Assembly: GCF_039537985.1 (NCBI RefSeq)
Contig: NZ_BAABBN010000015.1
Location: 400,996-464,995, forward strand
Direction: 5' to 3'
Origin: Litoribacillus peritrichatus
Lineage (GTDB): Bacteria > Pseudomonadota > Gammaproteobacteria > Pseudomonadales > Litoribrevibacteraceae
DNA length: 64,000 bases
This document shows positions 1 through 8,859 of this stretch, piece after piece. The number at the start of each line of letters is the position of its first letter. Positions within the stretch are counted from its first letter, which is position 1. Below the pieces are notes generated by a model. It had not been told where the DNA came from. It made no database searches and saw only the letters and a program-made list of their open reading frames with translations. A program made the translations under genes and the position numbers.

Positions 1-1
1 A

Positions 2-1039
2 GATGCGCAAAGCCTGGTCATTCTTTCAAATAAAATCCTAGAAATTATGGCCGCTTCGTTCTTATTGGGCGAAAAACCTTTTAATGTCACTGTGAGTGTT
101 GGTATAGCCATTTACCCTAGAGATGGTAATGACGACAAAACTCTTGTGCTCAATGCTGATGCCGCTTTGTATCGAGCGAAGGAAGCGGGAAGAAATAATT
201 ATCAGTTTTATAGTGCTGAAATTCATCGCAGTACTATACGCAAGTTAGAGTTAGAGAGTCGACTGGAGCGGGCTTTGGATGAAGGGCAGTTTAGGTTGTT
301 CGTTCAGCTTCAAATGGGACAGGAAAATATTTCTGGCGCAGAGGTGCTGTTACGATGGCAGTTGCCTGATGGCACATTGGTTATGCCAAGTGAATTTATT
401 CCATTACTTGAGCAGTCGCCGCTAATTAAAAGCGTTGAATTTTGGGTCATTGAGGAAGCCTGCCGGCAATTGGTTGACTGGAGAGAGCTGGGGATTATGA
501 CCAGAACTTCAGTGAATTTGTCGGCACTTACATTGATGTCACCACAGTTACCTGAGTTCATCGGACGATTACTCGAAAAGCATTCCTTATCAGCAGATTT
601 ACTCGAATTAGAAATTACTGAACGCATCTTGCTTGGTGATACAAACAAAGCCCGAGATGTGTTGTTAACATTAAAGAACATGGGGTTAAATATTGCCTTA
701 GATGATTTCGGAACGGGCTATTCTTCTCTCGGCTATTTATTGGAGTTTGATACCATTGATACGCTTAAACTGGATTGTAGTTTTATTTGGAAGATGGAAG
801 AAACGCCCAGAAATCGAGCAATTTTGGAAGCGGTTGTCAGGTTGGCGCATTCATTGAATATGAGAATTATTGCTGAGGGTGTTGAAACTCCAAGGCAGCT
901 TGAATTGTTACGAGAGCTTTCTTGTTCCGCGTATCAAGGCTATTTGTTTTCTCGACCAGTGCCGATCGAGCATTGGCAGCAGATTTATCAGCAGTGGAGC
1001 GACTGTGGGTCTTATGAAAAAAGAGTAGGGTGCTCGTAA
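2..1039 (+). CDS. GGDEF-EAL cyclic-di-GMP signalling protein, 3' part
   Basis: The reading frame is open from the first base, so the gene starts outside the window. The first ~60 residues are the end of a GGDEF domain (SVGIAIYP, ADAALYRAKEAGRN, YQFY). An EAL phosphodiesterase domain follows. The signature is EVLLR rather than EALLR (about nt 341). The other catalytic positions are present: SVNLS, ELEITE, DDFGTGYSSL, LKLD, AEGVET and QGYLFSRP. By family knowledge such proteins make or break cyclic-di-GMP; the intact EAL set suggests hydrolysis, while the GGDEF active site lies outside the window and cannot be judged. No downstream partner is evident, as the next gene starts ~200 bases later. 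Confidence 0.9.
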   Translation, partial: DAQSLVILSNKILEIMAASFLLGEKPFNVTVSVGIAIYPRDGNDDKTLVLNADAALYRAKEAGRNNYQFYSAEIHRSTIRKLELESRLERALDEGQFRLFVQLQMGQENISGAEVLLRWQLPDGTLVMPSEFIPLLEQSPLIKSVEFWVIEEACRQLVDWRELGIMTRTSVNLSALTLMSPQLPEFIGRLLEKHSLSADLLELEITERILLGDTNKARDVLLTLKNMGLNIALDDFGTGYSSLGYLLEFDTIDTLKLDCSFIWKMEETPRNRAILEAVVRLAHSLNMRIIAEGVETPRQLELLRELSCSAYQGYLFSRPVPIEHWQQIYQQWSDCGSYEKRVGCS

Positions 1040-1204
1040 TATTGTATTAAAAAAGTCTCAGTCTGTGATTTGGTGCTGTCTCTTTTTATCATTAAAACAG
1101 TACGCATAAACATCGCTTTTTAAGGTATTTTCAGAGTTGTCTATTAATGTCATGAAATCGTCCGTTTCGTTTAACTATTGAGCTGAGTATTTACTCTAAA
1201 GTTG

Positions 1205-1228
1205 CCTTTTAAAAATAATAATAAAAGG
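1205..1228 (+). promoter_or_regulatory. Hairpin that can hide a ribosome binding site
   Basis: CCTTTTA (1205-1211) is complementary to TAAAAGG (1222-1228) across a 10-base AT-rich loop. The right arm contains AAAAGG, the only Shine-Dalgarno-like sequence for the gene starting at 1237. The stem is short and AT-rich, so it would melt easily. The pairing is seen directly; a regulatory role is inference. Confidence 0.35.
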
Positions 1229-1236
1229 TAATTAAG

Positions 1237-2532
1237 ATGAATAATCCGCTCACTCGATTGTATGTATTTCTGTTAGGGTTTTTATTTGCGCCCGTTGTGT
1301 TTTCCAAATTAGAGCCTCTGCCTGATAGTGAGTTGTCTGAATACACCGGTCAGGCATTCATCACTATTGATGAACCTGAATCCATTACCGAAGGGGCTAC
1401 CAAATATAAATACACCCGAATAAATTTTGGGATGGATATAGATACAATCCTTACCATCGATGAACTTGAGTTGGGGCGCTATTCGGACTCCAGAGACATC
1501 AATGGAGCAGGCGTGGACATTGATATGAAGAACGTAGCGTTAGGCGGCTACTTTAATCCCCATGATTATTTTGAAGTGAACCGGCAAGGTGACATTGTTT
1601 ATGGGTCGGATGGTTTGCCTAAGCCAGATCCATCTAAATTCCCCATTAACCCGGAAACGGGGAGGCAGTTTAGATTAAGTGATAAAGGTGTGCCAATGCC
1701 CTTTAATATTAAAGACCCTTTCATTGAATTTGCGTATAAACAAGAAAATGGCGTGCAAAGTATTGCTGGAGTGCGAATAGGCTTTGGCGGTGCAAAAGGA
1801 ACGTTCACAACCGACATTGCTTCCTTATCAGGAAACCTGGACGTTATTATTCAGGACAATGCTCAAGCATTGGCGTCTCAAGACCCCGATGGCTTTTTTG
1901 GCGTCTTGCTGAAATATGTTGCACCGATATTGTTAGGTGATAGTGAGCTATCGACCAGAGCCATATTGCAGCAAGGTCCTGATGGACCGAATCCAGGCCA
2001 GGCTTTGGATTACCGGGCAACCCATATTGGGGTGGAAGATGGAACTAACTTCCGAGTTGACGCCAGTGACGTTGGTCCGATTAACTGGTTTCTACTACAG
2101 ACTGCAATGACGCTGTTTGCTCCGCCTGAAACTGGCGCAACAACAGACTGCACTTCTCGTGGTTTATTCGGTGTTTGTACCGGGGGAGATATCGATCTCT
2201 ATACAGATGGTTGTGAATTGGCGGGAATAGAAACATGTTTTCCCTTAAATAAGTATCAAAGTCTGGATGTTGGGAATGGTGAAGAAGCTAGAGGGTTGTT
2301 CTTAGGGCTACAAACGGAAGCGTTGCCTTGGCGAACCGATGTGTTTACTACCGGTGATCCTTCTAACCCGATTGGGGGAGGAGAGTACGTTGAAGGGATT
2401 ATGCGCGCAGGTCAGGGATTCTATTTAAACATTCCAACTGGTGGAATTAACCTGGACTTGAAAGAAGCTGTTAATAATGGGCTGCCGCGTCAAACAACAA
2501 GATATACGGACGCAAGCTTAGGGCTTTTCTAA
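1237..2532 (+). CDS. Secreted protein of unknown function with a DUF6160-like N-terminus
   Basis: This 431-residue protein has a signal peptide (hydrophobic LYVFLLGFLFAPVVF) followed by PLPDSELSEYTGQA. That 'SELSEYTGQA' pattern at the mature N-terminus is typical of a family of secreted gammaproteobacterial proteins that I believe is DUF6160; function unknown. The rest is rich in Gly, Asp and Asn with many predicted beta segments and few charged helices. Four Cys lie close together around residues 305-335 (TTDCTSRGLFGVCTGG, DGCELAGIETCFP), which could form disulfides outside the cytoplasm. It stands alone between a cyclic-di-GMP gene and an rRNA promoter. Start: ATG preceded by AAAAGG eight bases upstream. 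Confidence 0.7.
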   Translation: MNNPLTRLYVFLLGFLFAPVVFSKLEPLPDSELSEYTGQAFITIDEPESITEGATKYKYTRINFGMDIDTILTIDELELGRYSDSRDINGAGVDIDMKNVALGGYFNPHDYFEVNRQGDIVYGSDGLPKPDPSKFPINPETGRQFRLSDKGVPMPFNIKDPFIEFAYKQENGVQSIAGVRIGFGGAKGTFTTDIASLSGNLDVIIQDNAQALASQDPDGFFGVLLKYVAPILLGDSELSTRAILQQGPDGPNPGQALDYRATHIGVEDGTNFRVDASDVGPINWFLLQTAMTLFAPPETGATTDCTSRGLFGVCTGGDIDLYTDGCELAGIETCFPLNKYQSLDVGNGEEARGLFLGLQTEALPWRTDVFTTGDPSNPIGGGEYVEGIMRAGQGFYLNIPTGGINLDLKEAVNNGLPRQTTRYTDASLGLF

Positions 2533-2595
2533 TCTGTTGGTTAAAAATCACCCATTTAACGTCTTTTTGTATGTTAAATAACCAGTTTAGGCCTT

Positions 2596-2693
2596 TTTTT
2601 AACCGCTTTGAAATTAAATTCAAAATAAGTGCAGAAAGGGGTTGTGTTGTGTGTGGGGATGCCTATAATGCGCTCCACGTTCTGAGAGGGGCA
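2596..2693 (+). repeat. 98-base direct repeat carrying an rRNA P1 promoter (copy 1)
   Basis: This segment is identical to 63596-63693, exactly 61,000 bases apart. It carries an AT-rich upstream element, a TATAAT box and a GC-rich discriminator, which together look like a ribosomal RNA P1 promoter. Both copies run into runs of N, as expected when multi-copy rRNA operons break a short-read assembly. Confidence 0.85.
2642..2669 (+). promoter_or_regulatory. rRNA P1-type promoter (copy 1)
   Basis: TTGTGT (2642-2647), a 16-base spacer and TATAAT (2664-2669) are followed by the discriminator GCGCTCC. Upstream, 2608-2630 is AT-rich like an UP element. A GC-rich discriminator and an UP element are hallmarks of stringently controlled rRNA promoters. 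Confidence 0.75.
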
Positions 2694-2710
2694 AGCGGGA
2701 AAGCTGGTTA

Positions 2711-2720
2711 NNNNNNNNNN
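2711..2720. other. Assembly gap (10 N), probably replacing an rRNA operon
   Basis: Ten Ns directly follow an rRNA P1 promoter and precede a strong terminator. The round number suggests a scaffold join of unknown true size. Inference: a 16S-23S-5S operon of roughly 5 kb, perhaps with spacer tRNAs, is missing here. Confidence 0.8.
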
Positions 2721-2722
2721 CT

Positions 2723-2755
2723 AAAAACCCTGATGCTAACGCATCGGGGTTTTTT
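2723..2755 (+). terminator. Rho-independent terminator after the gap
   Basis: CCCTGATGC (2728-2736) pairs with GCATCGGGG (2741-2749) across the loop TAAC, followed by a run of six T. Its place just after the gap suits the end of an rRNA operon. Confidence 0.85.
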
Positions 2756-2862
2756 ATTGCCTGGCTGTTTTATGATCAACGATGACCCTCTGGTTTTTGT
2801 TGTTAAAACCGATTTTACTTTATAAATTTACTTTTCCTGCCTAACTCCCTGAGTTGTTCTGT

Positions 2863-2889
2863 TAAGGTAATGACTTAAGTTGCCGATAA
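2863..2889 (+). promoter_or_regulatory. Sigma-28 (FliA)-like promoter
   Basis: TAAGGTAA (2863-2870), 11 bases, then GCCGATAA (2882-2889). The second element is a perfect match to the FliA -10 consensus GCCGATAA. The first matches five of eight bases of TAAAGTTT at the canonical spacing. It would start transcription near 2899, about 100 bases before the FapA-type gene. Confidence 0.55.
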
Positions 2890-2999
2890 AATACTTAGAT
2901 TGATAGGTACGTCAGATGAAATTTTATGAGTAATAGGCTAATGTAAACTCTTAAGTACCTAATTTATTACTTTGTGAATTAACAGCTTTGAGGGTTAAT

Positions 3000-4682
3000 G
3001 TGGAAGAAAAGGATATTCATCCTACGTTTGATTTTGAATTCACGGAAGACAAGAAGTCCGTAGAGATTCTTTTACCTGCAGGTATTCAAACACCTACGCT
3101 TCCTTCCATTGAGGCTGCATTTAAAAGTTGCACTTATTCAGCCTGCCTTTTCCGTGAAGACTTGGCAAAGCAAGCTGTTGAAGACTTCATTAAAAACGCC
3201 GCTACTGCTGAGAAAGATACTCTATTCCGGTATCGTATAGCGGATAAGAAAAGCGCGTCTATTCATCTAGAAGTGAGTTCAGATCGTTTAACTGCATCGT
3301 TGGTGATTACTGCTGCCTTTGGTGGTAATAACCCTTCTGAAAAAATTCTGTTAGCCTATCTTAAAAAGCAAGGCATTATCGAAGGTATTCAACTTTCGAA
3401 TATTCGGGCGTACTGCGCCAAAGCGAATACATATACTGCAGGTTCACAAACAACAGTCATTGCTGCGAAAGGAACACCAGCGAAGAATGGCATTCATTGT
3501 GAATTCAATTGGGCTGTAACGCCTTTCCAAGATCGAGAGCTTCAGCCCGTTGAGAGGGAAGATGGCACATCCGACATGTATGACCTTGGTGCCATCGAAA
3601 CGGTTTCCCCCGGAGACGTGGTCATGGTAAGAACGCCTGCCCGTAAGAGTGATGATGGAAAAAATGTATACGGAGAATTGATTCAATCCATTGCACCACC
3701 GAATAAACCGTTTGAAGTTGCTGAAGGCGTTGTTGTTTCAGAAGACAACCCGAACGAGCTGATTGCTACCCGTAAGGGTGTGCCGATGAGAATGAGAGAT
3801 GTGGTTCGTGTAGATGACATTCTGGTGCTGAGCACAGTAGATTTGACGACCGGAAACATTGAGTTCGATGGCACAGTGATGATTCAGGGGCCTGTCAGAG
3901 AAGGTTTAACAGTGGATGTCAGTGGTGATATCCATGTTCGAGATTTAGTGGAGTCTTCGACGTTGAAGGCCGGTGGGAACATCATTATCAAGCAGGGAGT
4001 ATTAGGGAGAAAAATTGAAGGCGATGATACTCATGAAAGGACGTCTGATTTTTCTGCTCATATTGAAGCCGGTGGTGATATTGAAGCTCGTTACCTGCAA
4101 TATGTGGTGATAAAGTCAGGAGGAAAAGTCAGCGTTAAAGATCAGTTGCTAAATTGTGTAATAACGGATTGCGAAGAGTTAATTGTTGGAGGGCCGACTA
4201 AACGAAAAGCGAAATTGGTTGGTGGCTCTGCTAATGTAAGGGAGTCCGTGTCTGTGGGTATTCTTGGTTCGGACTCTTACGTTCCTTCACATATCAATCT
4301 TGGTACAGATGTGAATCGTTTAAAAGCGGAACTGGAAGATATAAAGCACAAGCTGGTTGAAAAACAAGATACCCTGGCTCGCTGCACGGTTCAGCTGGAT
4401 AAATTTACTGCGAAAGGGGATGAAAAGAAAATTAAACACTTTACGAATGTCATCTCCAACATCAGAAATGACGCTAAAGACCTGAAAGATCAGTTTGAGC
4501 AATTAAATACTCGATACACCGATTTGGTTCAGCGTGTCTCTTTATCTGTTTATGGTGAATCTTTTCCCGGGATCGAGCTGTCCTATGGCAAGTTTCGCAC
4601 ATCCTTGCAGGAAGCATCCAAAGCTTGTCGGTATAAGTTTACCAAAATGGGACTCAAAAAAGCGGCCTTTAAAGCTCGTTAG
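3000..4682 (+). CDS. fapA: FapA / DUF342 family protein
   Basis: A ~560-residue protein of the DUF342 (flagellar assembly protein A) family. The middle (about residues 195-410) is rich in regularly spaced Gly and Val, as in the right-handed beta-helix of this family (SPGDVVMVRTPA, GNIEFDGTVMIQGPV, SSTLKAGGNIIIKQGVLG). A long charged stretch (about 440-515) looks like a coiled coil. There is no signal peptide, so it is probably cytoplasmic. Family members are linked to flagellar assembly or surface attachment but lack a defined reaction. Start: an in-frame TTG lies at 2988, but GTG at 3000 has GAGGG five bases upstream and is preferred. Its stop overlaps the convergent holA stop. The sigma-28-like promoter upstream fits a flagellar regulon. 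Confidence 0.8.
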   Translation: MEEKDIHPTFDFEFTEDKKSVEILLPAGIQTPTLPSIEAAFKSCTYSACLFREDLAKQAVEDFIKNAATAEKDTLFRYRIADKKSASIHLEVSSDRLTASLVITAAFGGNNPSEKILLAYLKKQGIIEGIQLSNIRAYCAKANTYTAGSQTTVIAAKGTPAKNGIHCEFNWAVTPFQDRELQPVEREDGTSDMYDLGAIETVSPGDVVMVRTPARKSDDGKNVYGELIQSIAPPNKPFEVAEGVVVSEDNPNELIATRKGVPMRMRDVVRVDDILVLSTVDLTTGNIEFDGTVMIQGPVREGLTVDVSGDIHVRDLVESSTLKAGGNIIIKQGVLGRKIEGDDTHERTSDFSAHIEAGGDIEARYLQYVVIKSGGKVSVKDQLLNCVITDCEELIVGGPTKRKAKLVGGSANVRESVSVGILGSDSYVPSHINLGTDVNRLKAELEDIKHKLVEKQDTLARCTVQLDKFTAKGDEKKIKHFTNVISNIRNDAKDLKDQFEQLNTRYTDLVQRVSLSVYGESFPGIELSYGKFRTSLQEASKACRYKFTKMGLKKAAFKAR

Positions 4683-5704
4683 TTCGTTTTGCGCATCTTT
4701 AGTTGCTGGTTGCCTGCCAGTGCCATACAGACTTCAAAAAACAGGTGCCAGGGTTTTTCATCTGACATACCTTTTACAGCCAAGTCGAGGTTAGAGGCTG
4801 CTTTTAATAAGTTTTCAAGCTTGGTTTTATTGAGACGGTTGATGGCTGTTCGATATAAACTTTGTTTGTTTTTCCAAACTTTGGCTTTTACAAAAGCCTG
4901 ATCCATCGACATGCTTTTACTGTAATGGCTTAGCACATTTAATGCTCGGATCTCTTTGGTGATTAAGCCGGACAAAGCTAATATTTCTGAGCCTTCAGAC
5001 CTTAAATGATTAAAGATATGAGCTGCTCCGCGAACATCTCCTTTAAGGCAGTGATCACTGAGGTCAAAAATTGTATATCGGGAACTGTCGGCAATCGAGT
5101 TCACCATAGTCTCAAGATTAATGTCGTTCCCATCGACCGAAAGGCAAAGCTTTTCAATTTCCTGTTTTGTGGCGAGTAGATTACCTTCGGTTTTTTCCAG
5201 TAGAAGTTGAAGCGCATCGTACTGGATTGTTTTTCCTTGTTTTCGGCAATGTGCGGAGGACCATTCCTGAACGTCTCTGGGTTTTAGGGGCCAGATGATG
5301 GTTGAAGCGCCAATCTTTTCAACCTTTTTGAACCATGCTTGTTTTTGAACGTTTTTATCCAATCTTGGAGCGCTGATAATGACGACAGTGTCTCCGTCGG
5401 CTGTATCACAAAACGCTTCTATGGCTTTCCCTTTATCGGATGCTTTACCGGTATTGAGCCGAATTTCAATGATTTTTCTTTCGGAGAATAACGACATTGC
5501 CTGCGCTTCCGATGAAAAATCGCTCCAATTAAAGCTGCCTTCAACGTCAAATACGATACGCTCACTGTAGCCTTTGTGTCTGGCAGCAAGACGTATTTGG
5601 TCTAAGCACTCTTCAATTATCAACGATTCATCACCATGAATCAGGTAGATGGGCAGAAGGTTTTTTTCCAGGTGTTGGGGAAATTGAAAGTGCTTTAGGA
5701 TCAT
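4679..5704 (-). CDS. holA: DNA polymerase III delta subunit
   Basis: This 341-residue protein has the length of E. coli HolA. The N-terminal part (NLLPIYLIHGDESLIIEE) and the later EKTEGNLLATKQEIEKL and FDLSDHCLKGD are typical of the AAA+-like clamp-loader delta subunit. It opens the beta sliding clamp within the gamma/tau complex so the clamp can be loaded at primed DNA. It overlaps the upstream lptE by four bases (ATGA), so the two are translationally coupled, in the conserved leuS-lptE-holA order. Its stop overlaps the stop of the convergent FapA-type gene. Confidence 0.95.
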   Translation of the reverse strand: MILKHFQFPQHLEKNLLPIYLIHGDESLIIEECLDQIRLAARHKGYSERIVFDVEGSFNWSDFSSEAQAMSLFSERKIIEIRLNTGKASDKGKAIEAFCDTADGDTVVIISAPRLDKNVQKQAWFKKVEKIGASTIIWPLKPRDVQEWSSAHCRKQGKTIQYDALQLLLEKTEGNLLATKQEIEKLCLSVDGNDINLETMVNSIADSSRYTIFDLSDHCLKGDVRGAAHIFNHLRSEGSEILALSGLITKEIRALNVLSHYSKSMSMDQAFVKAKVWKNKQSLYRTAINRLNKTKLENLLKAASNLDLAVKGMSDEKPWHLFFEVCMALAGNQQLKMRKTN

Positions 5705-6228
5705 TTTTCTTCAGCTTTTGGTCTGGCTGGAAGTTGTCGCGATAAATAACTGGCGTATTGGCGCGTAAGTTCCTGGTACATTTCGCGTTTGGCGTTGACT
5801 TCCTGAATGTCTGAAGACAAAAGGTTGTTCTCGTTGTAGCTTTGTCTGCGGATGTTAGTGAAGTTTTGTTGAAGTGGTTTTTTATCTTCTTGGGTAAGCG
5901 TCGATAGGGTTAGGACAATCGTATGCTCATACTCGGATACATCGCCATTTCTGTCTTTGGAGGAAGCGCGCTTACTTTCACTGACGCGTAATACAGAAGC
6001 TGTGATTTCTGCGTTTTCAACAACTGCGATATTGTACTCATTGGCCAATGTTTCGCGGAATACTTTAACAAACGCCGGGTTATTAATGTTTTCAACATTA
6101 ATGCTGATCTCATCAATAGGAACGGAGCCGGTATTGTAGCCACGAAGCTGCCAACCACAGGCGCTCAGGAGTAAGCTCAGAGCAAATACGGACAAGATAC
6201 TGGGGAGTTGCATATTCACAACGGTCAT
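5701..6228 (-). CDS. lptE: LPS-assembly lipoprotein LptE
   Basis: A 175-residue lipoprotein: a hydrophobic signal ends in the lipobox LLLSAC, followed by GWQLRGY, the usual start of mature LptE (RlpB). LptE plugs the LptD barrel in the outer membrane and helps deliver lipopolysaccharide to the cell surface. Start: ATG at 6228 has AGGT seven bases upstream; an internal ATG at 6213 has no binding site. It sits between leuS and holA, as in many gammaproteobacteria. A terminator separates it from leuS, with only about 33 bases left for a promoter of its own. Confidence 0.92.
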   Translation of the reverse strand: MTVVNMQLPSILSVFALSLLLSACGWQLRGYNTGSVPIDEISINVENINNPAFVKVFRETLANEYNIAVVENAEITASVLRVSESKRASSKDRNGDVSEYEHTIVLTLSTLTQEDKKPLQQNFTNIRRQSYNENNLLSSDIQEVNAKREMYQELTRQYASYLSRQLPARPKAEEK

Positions 6229-6261
6229 AATTAATACCTGGATACGTTAGTAGCCTGAATT

Positions 6262-6291
6262 AAAAAAGCCGGAGGTTTCCGGCTTTTTTTT
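6262..6291 (-). terminator. Terminator between leuS and lptE
   Basis: AAAAAAGCCGG and CCGGCTTTTTT form a strong symmetric stem with T runs on both strands. It lies five bases after the leuS stop, inside what is usually a single operon. Confidence 0.85.
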
Positions 6292-6295
6292 ATCC

Positions 6296-8743
6296 TTAGT
6301 TTGCAACGATGTTAACTAATTTGCCTGGGATGACAATCACTTTGCGAATGGTTTTGTCGTCGGTAAACTTTTTAACGTTTGCATCGTTCACAGCAAGGTT
6401 TTCTACGTCGTCTTTAGAGGCATCTGGAGCGACCTCAATTTTGGCTCGAACCTTACCATTTACCTGAACCACAACTTCAATGACGGATTTGACTAACGCA
6501 CTTTCGTCAAATGCTGGCCATGATTCATTCATGACTGCGGTGTCATGTCCTAATGCTTGCCACATGGTATGTGTGATGTGTGGCACGATAGGAGATAACA
6601 AGAGTACAGCAGACTCTAACGCTTCCTGAAGTACTGCTTTGTCCTGGTCAGAGATCACATCAAACTTACCGATTGCGTTACTAAGCTCCATGACGGCGGC
6701 AATAGCGGTATTGAAGGTTTGACGTCTGCCCATGTCATCCGTAACTTTCTGAATGGTTTCATGCGTTTTACGGCGCAGATCTTGTTGTTCTTTTGTGAGC
6801 TCGCTGACATTAATCTTGGTAGTCGTTTCATATTGAGTATGAGTATGAACCGCTTTCCATAAGCGCTTAAGGAAACGACTTGCGCCGTCAACACCAGCGT
6901 CGTTCCACTCAAGGGTTTGTTCCGGTGGAGCCGTGAACATCATAAACAGGCGTACCGTATCTGCGCCGTATTGCTCGATCATTTCCTGAGGGTCAACGGT
7001 ATTGCCCTTGGATTTGGACATTTTCGAACCGTCTTTATTCACCATGCCCTGACAAAGTAGGCGCTTGAACGGTTCGTCAGATTGAACAAATCCGGCATCT
7101 CTAAGCAGTTTATGGAAGAAGCGGGCATATAACAGGTGAAGGATGGCGTGCTCAATACCACCGATGTATTGGTCAACAGGCAGCCAGTAATTGGCTTCTT
7201 CATCCAACATTTGCTCGTTGTTGCCTGCGGAGCAATAGCGGGCGTAATACCATGAAGATTCCATGAAGGTATCAAAGGTATCCGTTTCACGGAATGCAGG
7301 CTGGCCGTTATGTTCTGTTTTGGCCCATTCAGGGTCGGCTTTGATCGGTGATTGAACACCATCCATTTCAACGTCTTCAGGAAGCTCTACCGGCAGTTGA
7401 TCCAGAGGTACTGGAATCTCGTTGCCTTGCTCATCGTACATCATTGGAATCGGAGAGCCCCAATAACGTTGGCGGCTGACGCCCCAGTCACGCAGACGAT
7501 AGTTTATCGTCTTCTTGCCTTTACCTTGAGACTCTAGCCAGGCTGCAATTTTCTGAAACGCATCGGCTGATGATAATCCGTCAAACTCCCCTGAGTTAAT
7601 CAAGGTTCCTTTTTCGGTGTAGGCATTCTGCTCAAGAGAAACATCTTCGCCCTCGGCAGAGGTAATGACCTGTTTGATTGCTAAGCCAAATGATTTTGCG
7701 AACTCGTAATCCCGCTCATCATGACCCGGCACAGACATCACCGCGCCTGAACCGTAATCCATCAAGACGAAGTTGGCAGACCATACCGGAACTTCTTCGC
7801 CAGTGATTGGATGAATTGCGATTAACCCAGTGTCCACCCCTTTCTTTTCCATGGTGGCCATGTCGGCTTCAGCGGTCGCTTGAGTTTTACATTCTTCGAT
7901 GAACGTTGCCAGCGTAGGGTTGTTCTTTGCTGCGGCCAAAGCCAATGGGTGTTGTGCTGCAACGGCAACGTAAGTCACGCCCATGACGGTATCTGGGCGA
8001 GTGGTATAAATTTCGATGGACTGATCGCTGTCTTTCACCTGGAAGGTCATTTCTACGCCTTCCGAACGGCCTATCCAGTTGCGCTGCATGGCTTTAACCT
8101 GATCTGGCCAGTCGTCCAGTTTATCCAGGTCATCAATCAGTTCATCGGCGTAATCGGTGATTTTAACAAACCACTGAGGAATTTCTTTACGTTCAACCTG
8201 GGTATCACAGCGCCAGCAGCAGCCATCGATGACTTGTTCGTTCGCAAGTACCGTTTGGTCATTGGGGCACCAGTTCACAGCTGAGGTTTTTTTGTATACT
8301 AAGTCTTTTTTGTATAACTCAGTGAAAAACCACTGTTCCCATTTATAGTATTCAGGTCGACAGGTAGCAACTTCACGATCCCAGTCGTAACCAAATCCAA
8401 GGCGATTCAGCTGGTCTTTCATGTAGTCGATGTTTTCGTATGTCCACTTTGCAGGCGCAACGTTGTGTTTAATAGCCGCATTTTCAGCCGGTAGACCAAA
8501 AGAATCCCAACCCATAGGTTGCAACACATTTTTGCCCAGCATTTTTTGATAACGGGAAATTACGTCACCGATCGTATAATTTCGAACGTGCCCCATGTGC
8601 AGGCGCCCACTTGGGTACGGGAACATAGAGAGGCAATAAAACTTCTCTTTGCTGGCGTCGTGTACCGCTTTGAAACACTGGTTTTTTTCCCAGAATGATT
8701 GGGCTTCTGTCTCGATTGTTTGGGGGTTGTATTGCTCTTCCAT
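6296..8743 (-). CDS. leuS: Leucyl-tRNA synthetase
   Basis: Class I aminoacyl-tRNA synthetase of 815 residues that charges tRNA-Leu. Visible are HMGH (residues 49-52, the HIGH motif), WCPNDQTVLANEQV and a Cys cluster CCWRC near residue 160 (zinc region), the editing domain with TTRPDT and GSGAVMSVPGHDERD, and KMSKS near residue 575. It is somewhat shorter than E. coli LeuS (860 residues) but has all catalytic parts. It is followed by a terminator, then lptE-holA. The lnt gene ends 116 bases upstream. Confidence 0.97.
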   Translation of the reverse strand: MEEQYNPQTIETEAQSFWEKNQCFKAVHDASKEKFYCLSMFPYPSGRLHMGHVRNYTIGDVISRYQKMLGKNVLQPMGWDSFGLPAENAAIKHNVAPAKWTYENIDYMKDQLNRLGFGYDWDREVATCRPEYYKWEQWFFTELYKKDLVYKKTSAVNWCPNDQTVLANEQVIDGCCWRCDTQVERKEIPQWFVKITDYADELIDDLDKLDDWPDQVKAMQRNWIGRSEGVEMTFQVKDSDQSIEIYTTRPDTVMGVTYVAVAAQHPLALAAAKNNPTLATFIEECKTQATAEADMATMEKKGVDTGLIAIHPITGEEVPVWSANFVLMDYGSGAVMSVPGHDERDYEFAKSFGLAIKQVITSAEGEDVSLEQNAYTEKGTLINSGEFDGLSSADAFQKIAAWLESQGKGKKTINYRLRDWGVSRQRYWGSPIPMMYDEQGNEIPVPLDQLPVELPEDVEMDGVQSPIKADPEWAKTEHNGQPAFRETDTFDTFMESSWYYARYCSAGNNEQMLDEEANYWLPVDQYIGGIEHAILHLLYARFFHKLLRDAGFVQSDEPFKRLLCQGMVNKDGSKMSKSKGNTVDPQEMIEQYGADTVRLFMMFTAPPEQTLEWNDAGVDGASRFLKRLWKAVHTHTQYETTTKINVSELTKEQQDLRRKTHETIQKVTDDMGRRQTFNTAIAAVMELSNAIGKFDVISDQDKAVLQEALESAVLLLSPIVPHITHTMWQALGHDTAVMNESWPAFDESALVKSVIEVVVQVNGKVRAKIEVAPDASKDDVENLAVNDANVKKFTDDKTIRKVIVIPGKLVNIVAN

Positions 8744-8859
8744 TATGATTCCGATCAGTATGAATTAAGAGGTGCCAAAAAGAGTGTAAGTCTAACTTAA
8801 ATGGGGCTTTGAAGACTATAGGTAACCAACAAAATACAAACCAAATATCCGCTACGCGT

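Noticed and set aside
2571..2825. 84-residue open frame
   Set aside because: It crosses the N gap and the rRNA promoter; the codons are not conserved and part is unknown sequence.
7880..8284. 134-residue open frame on the plus strand
   Set aside because: A shadow of leuS, which is certain on the other strand.
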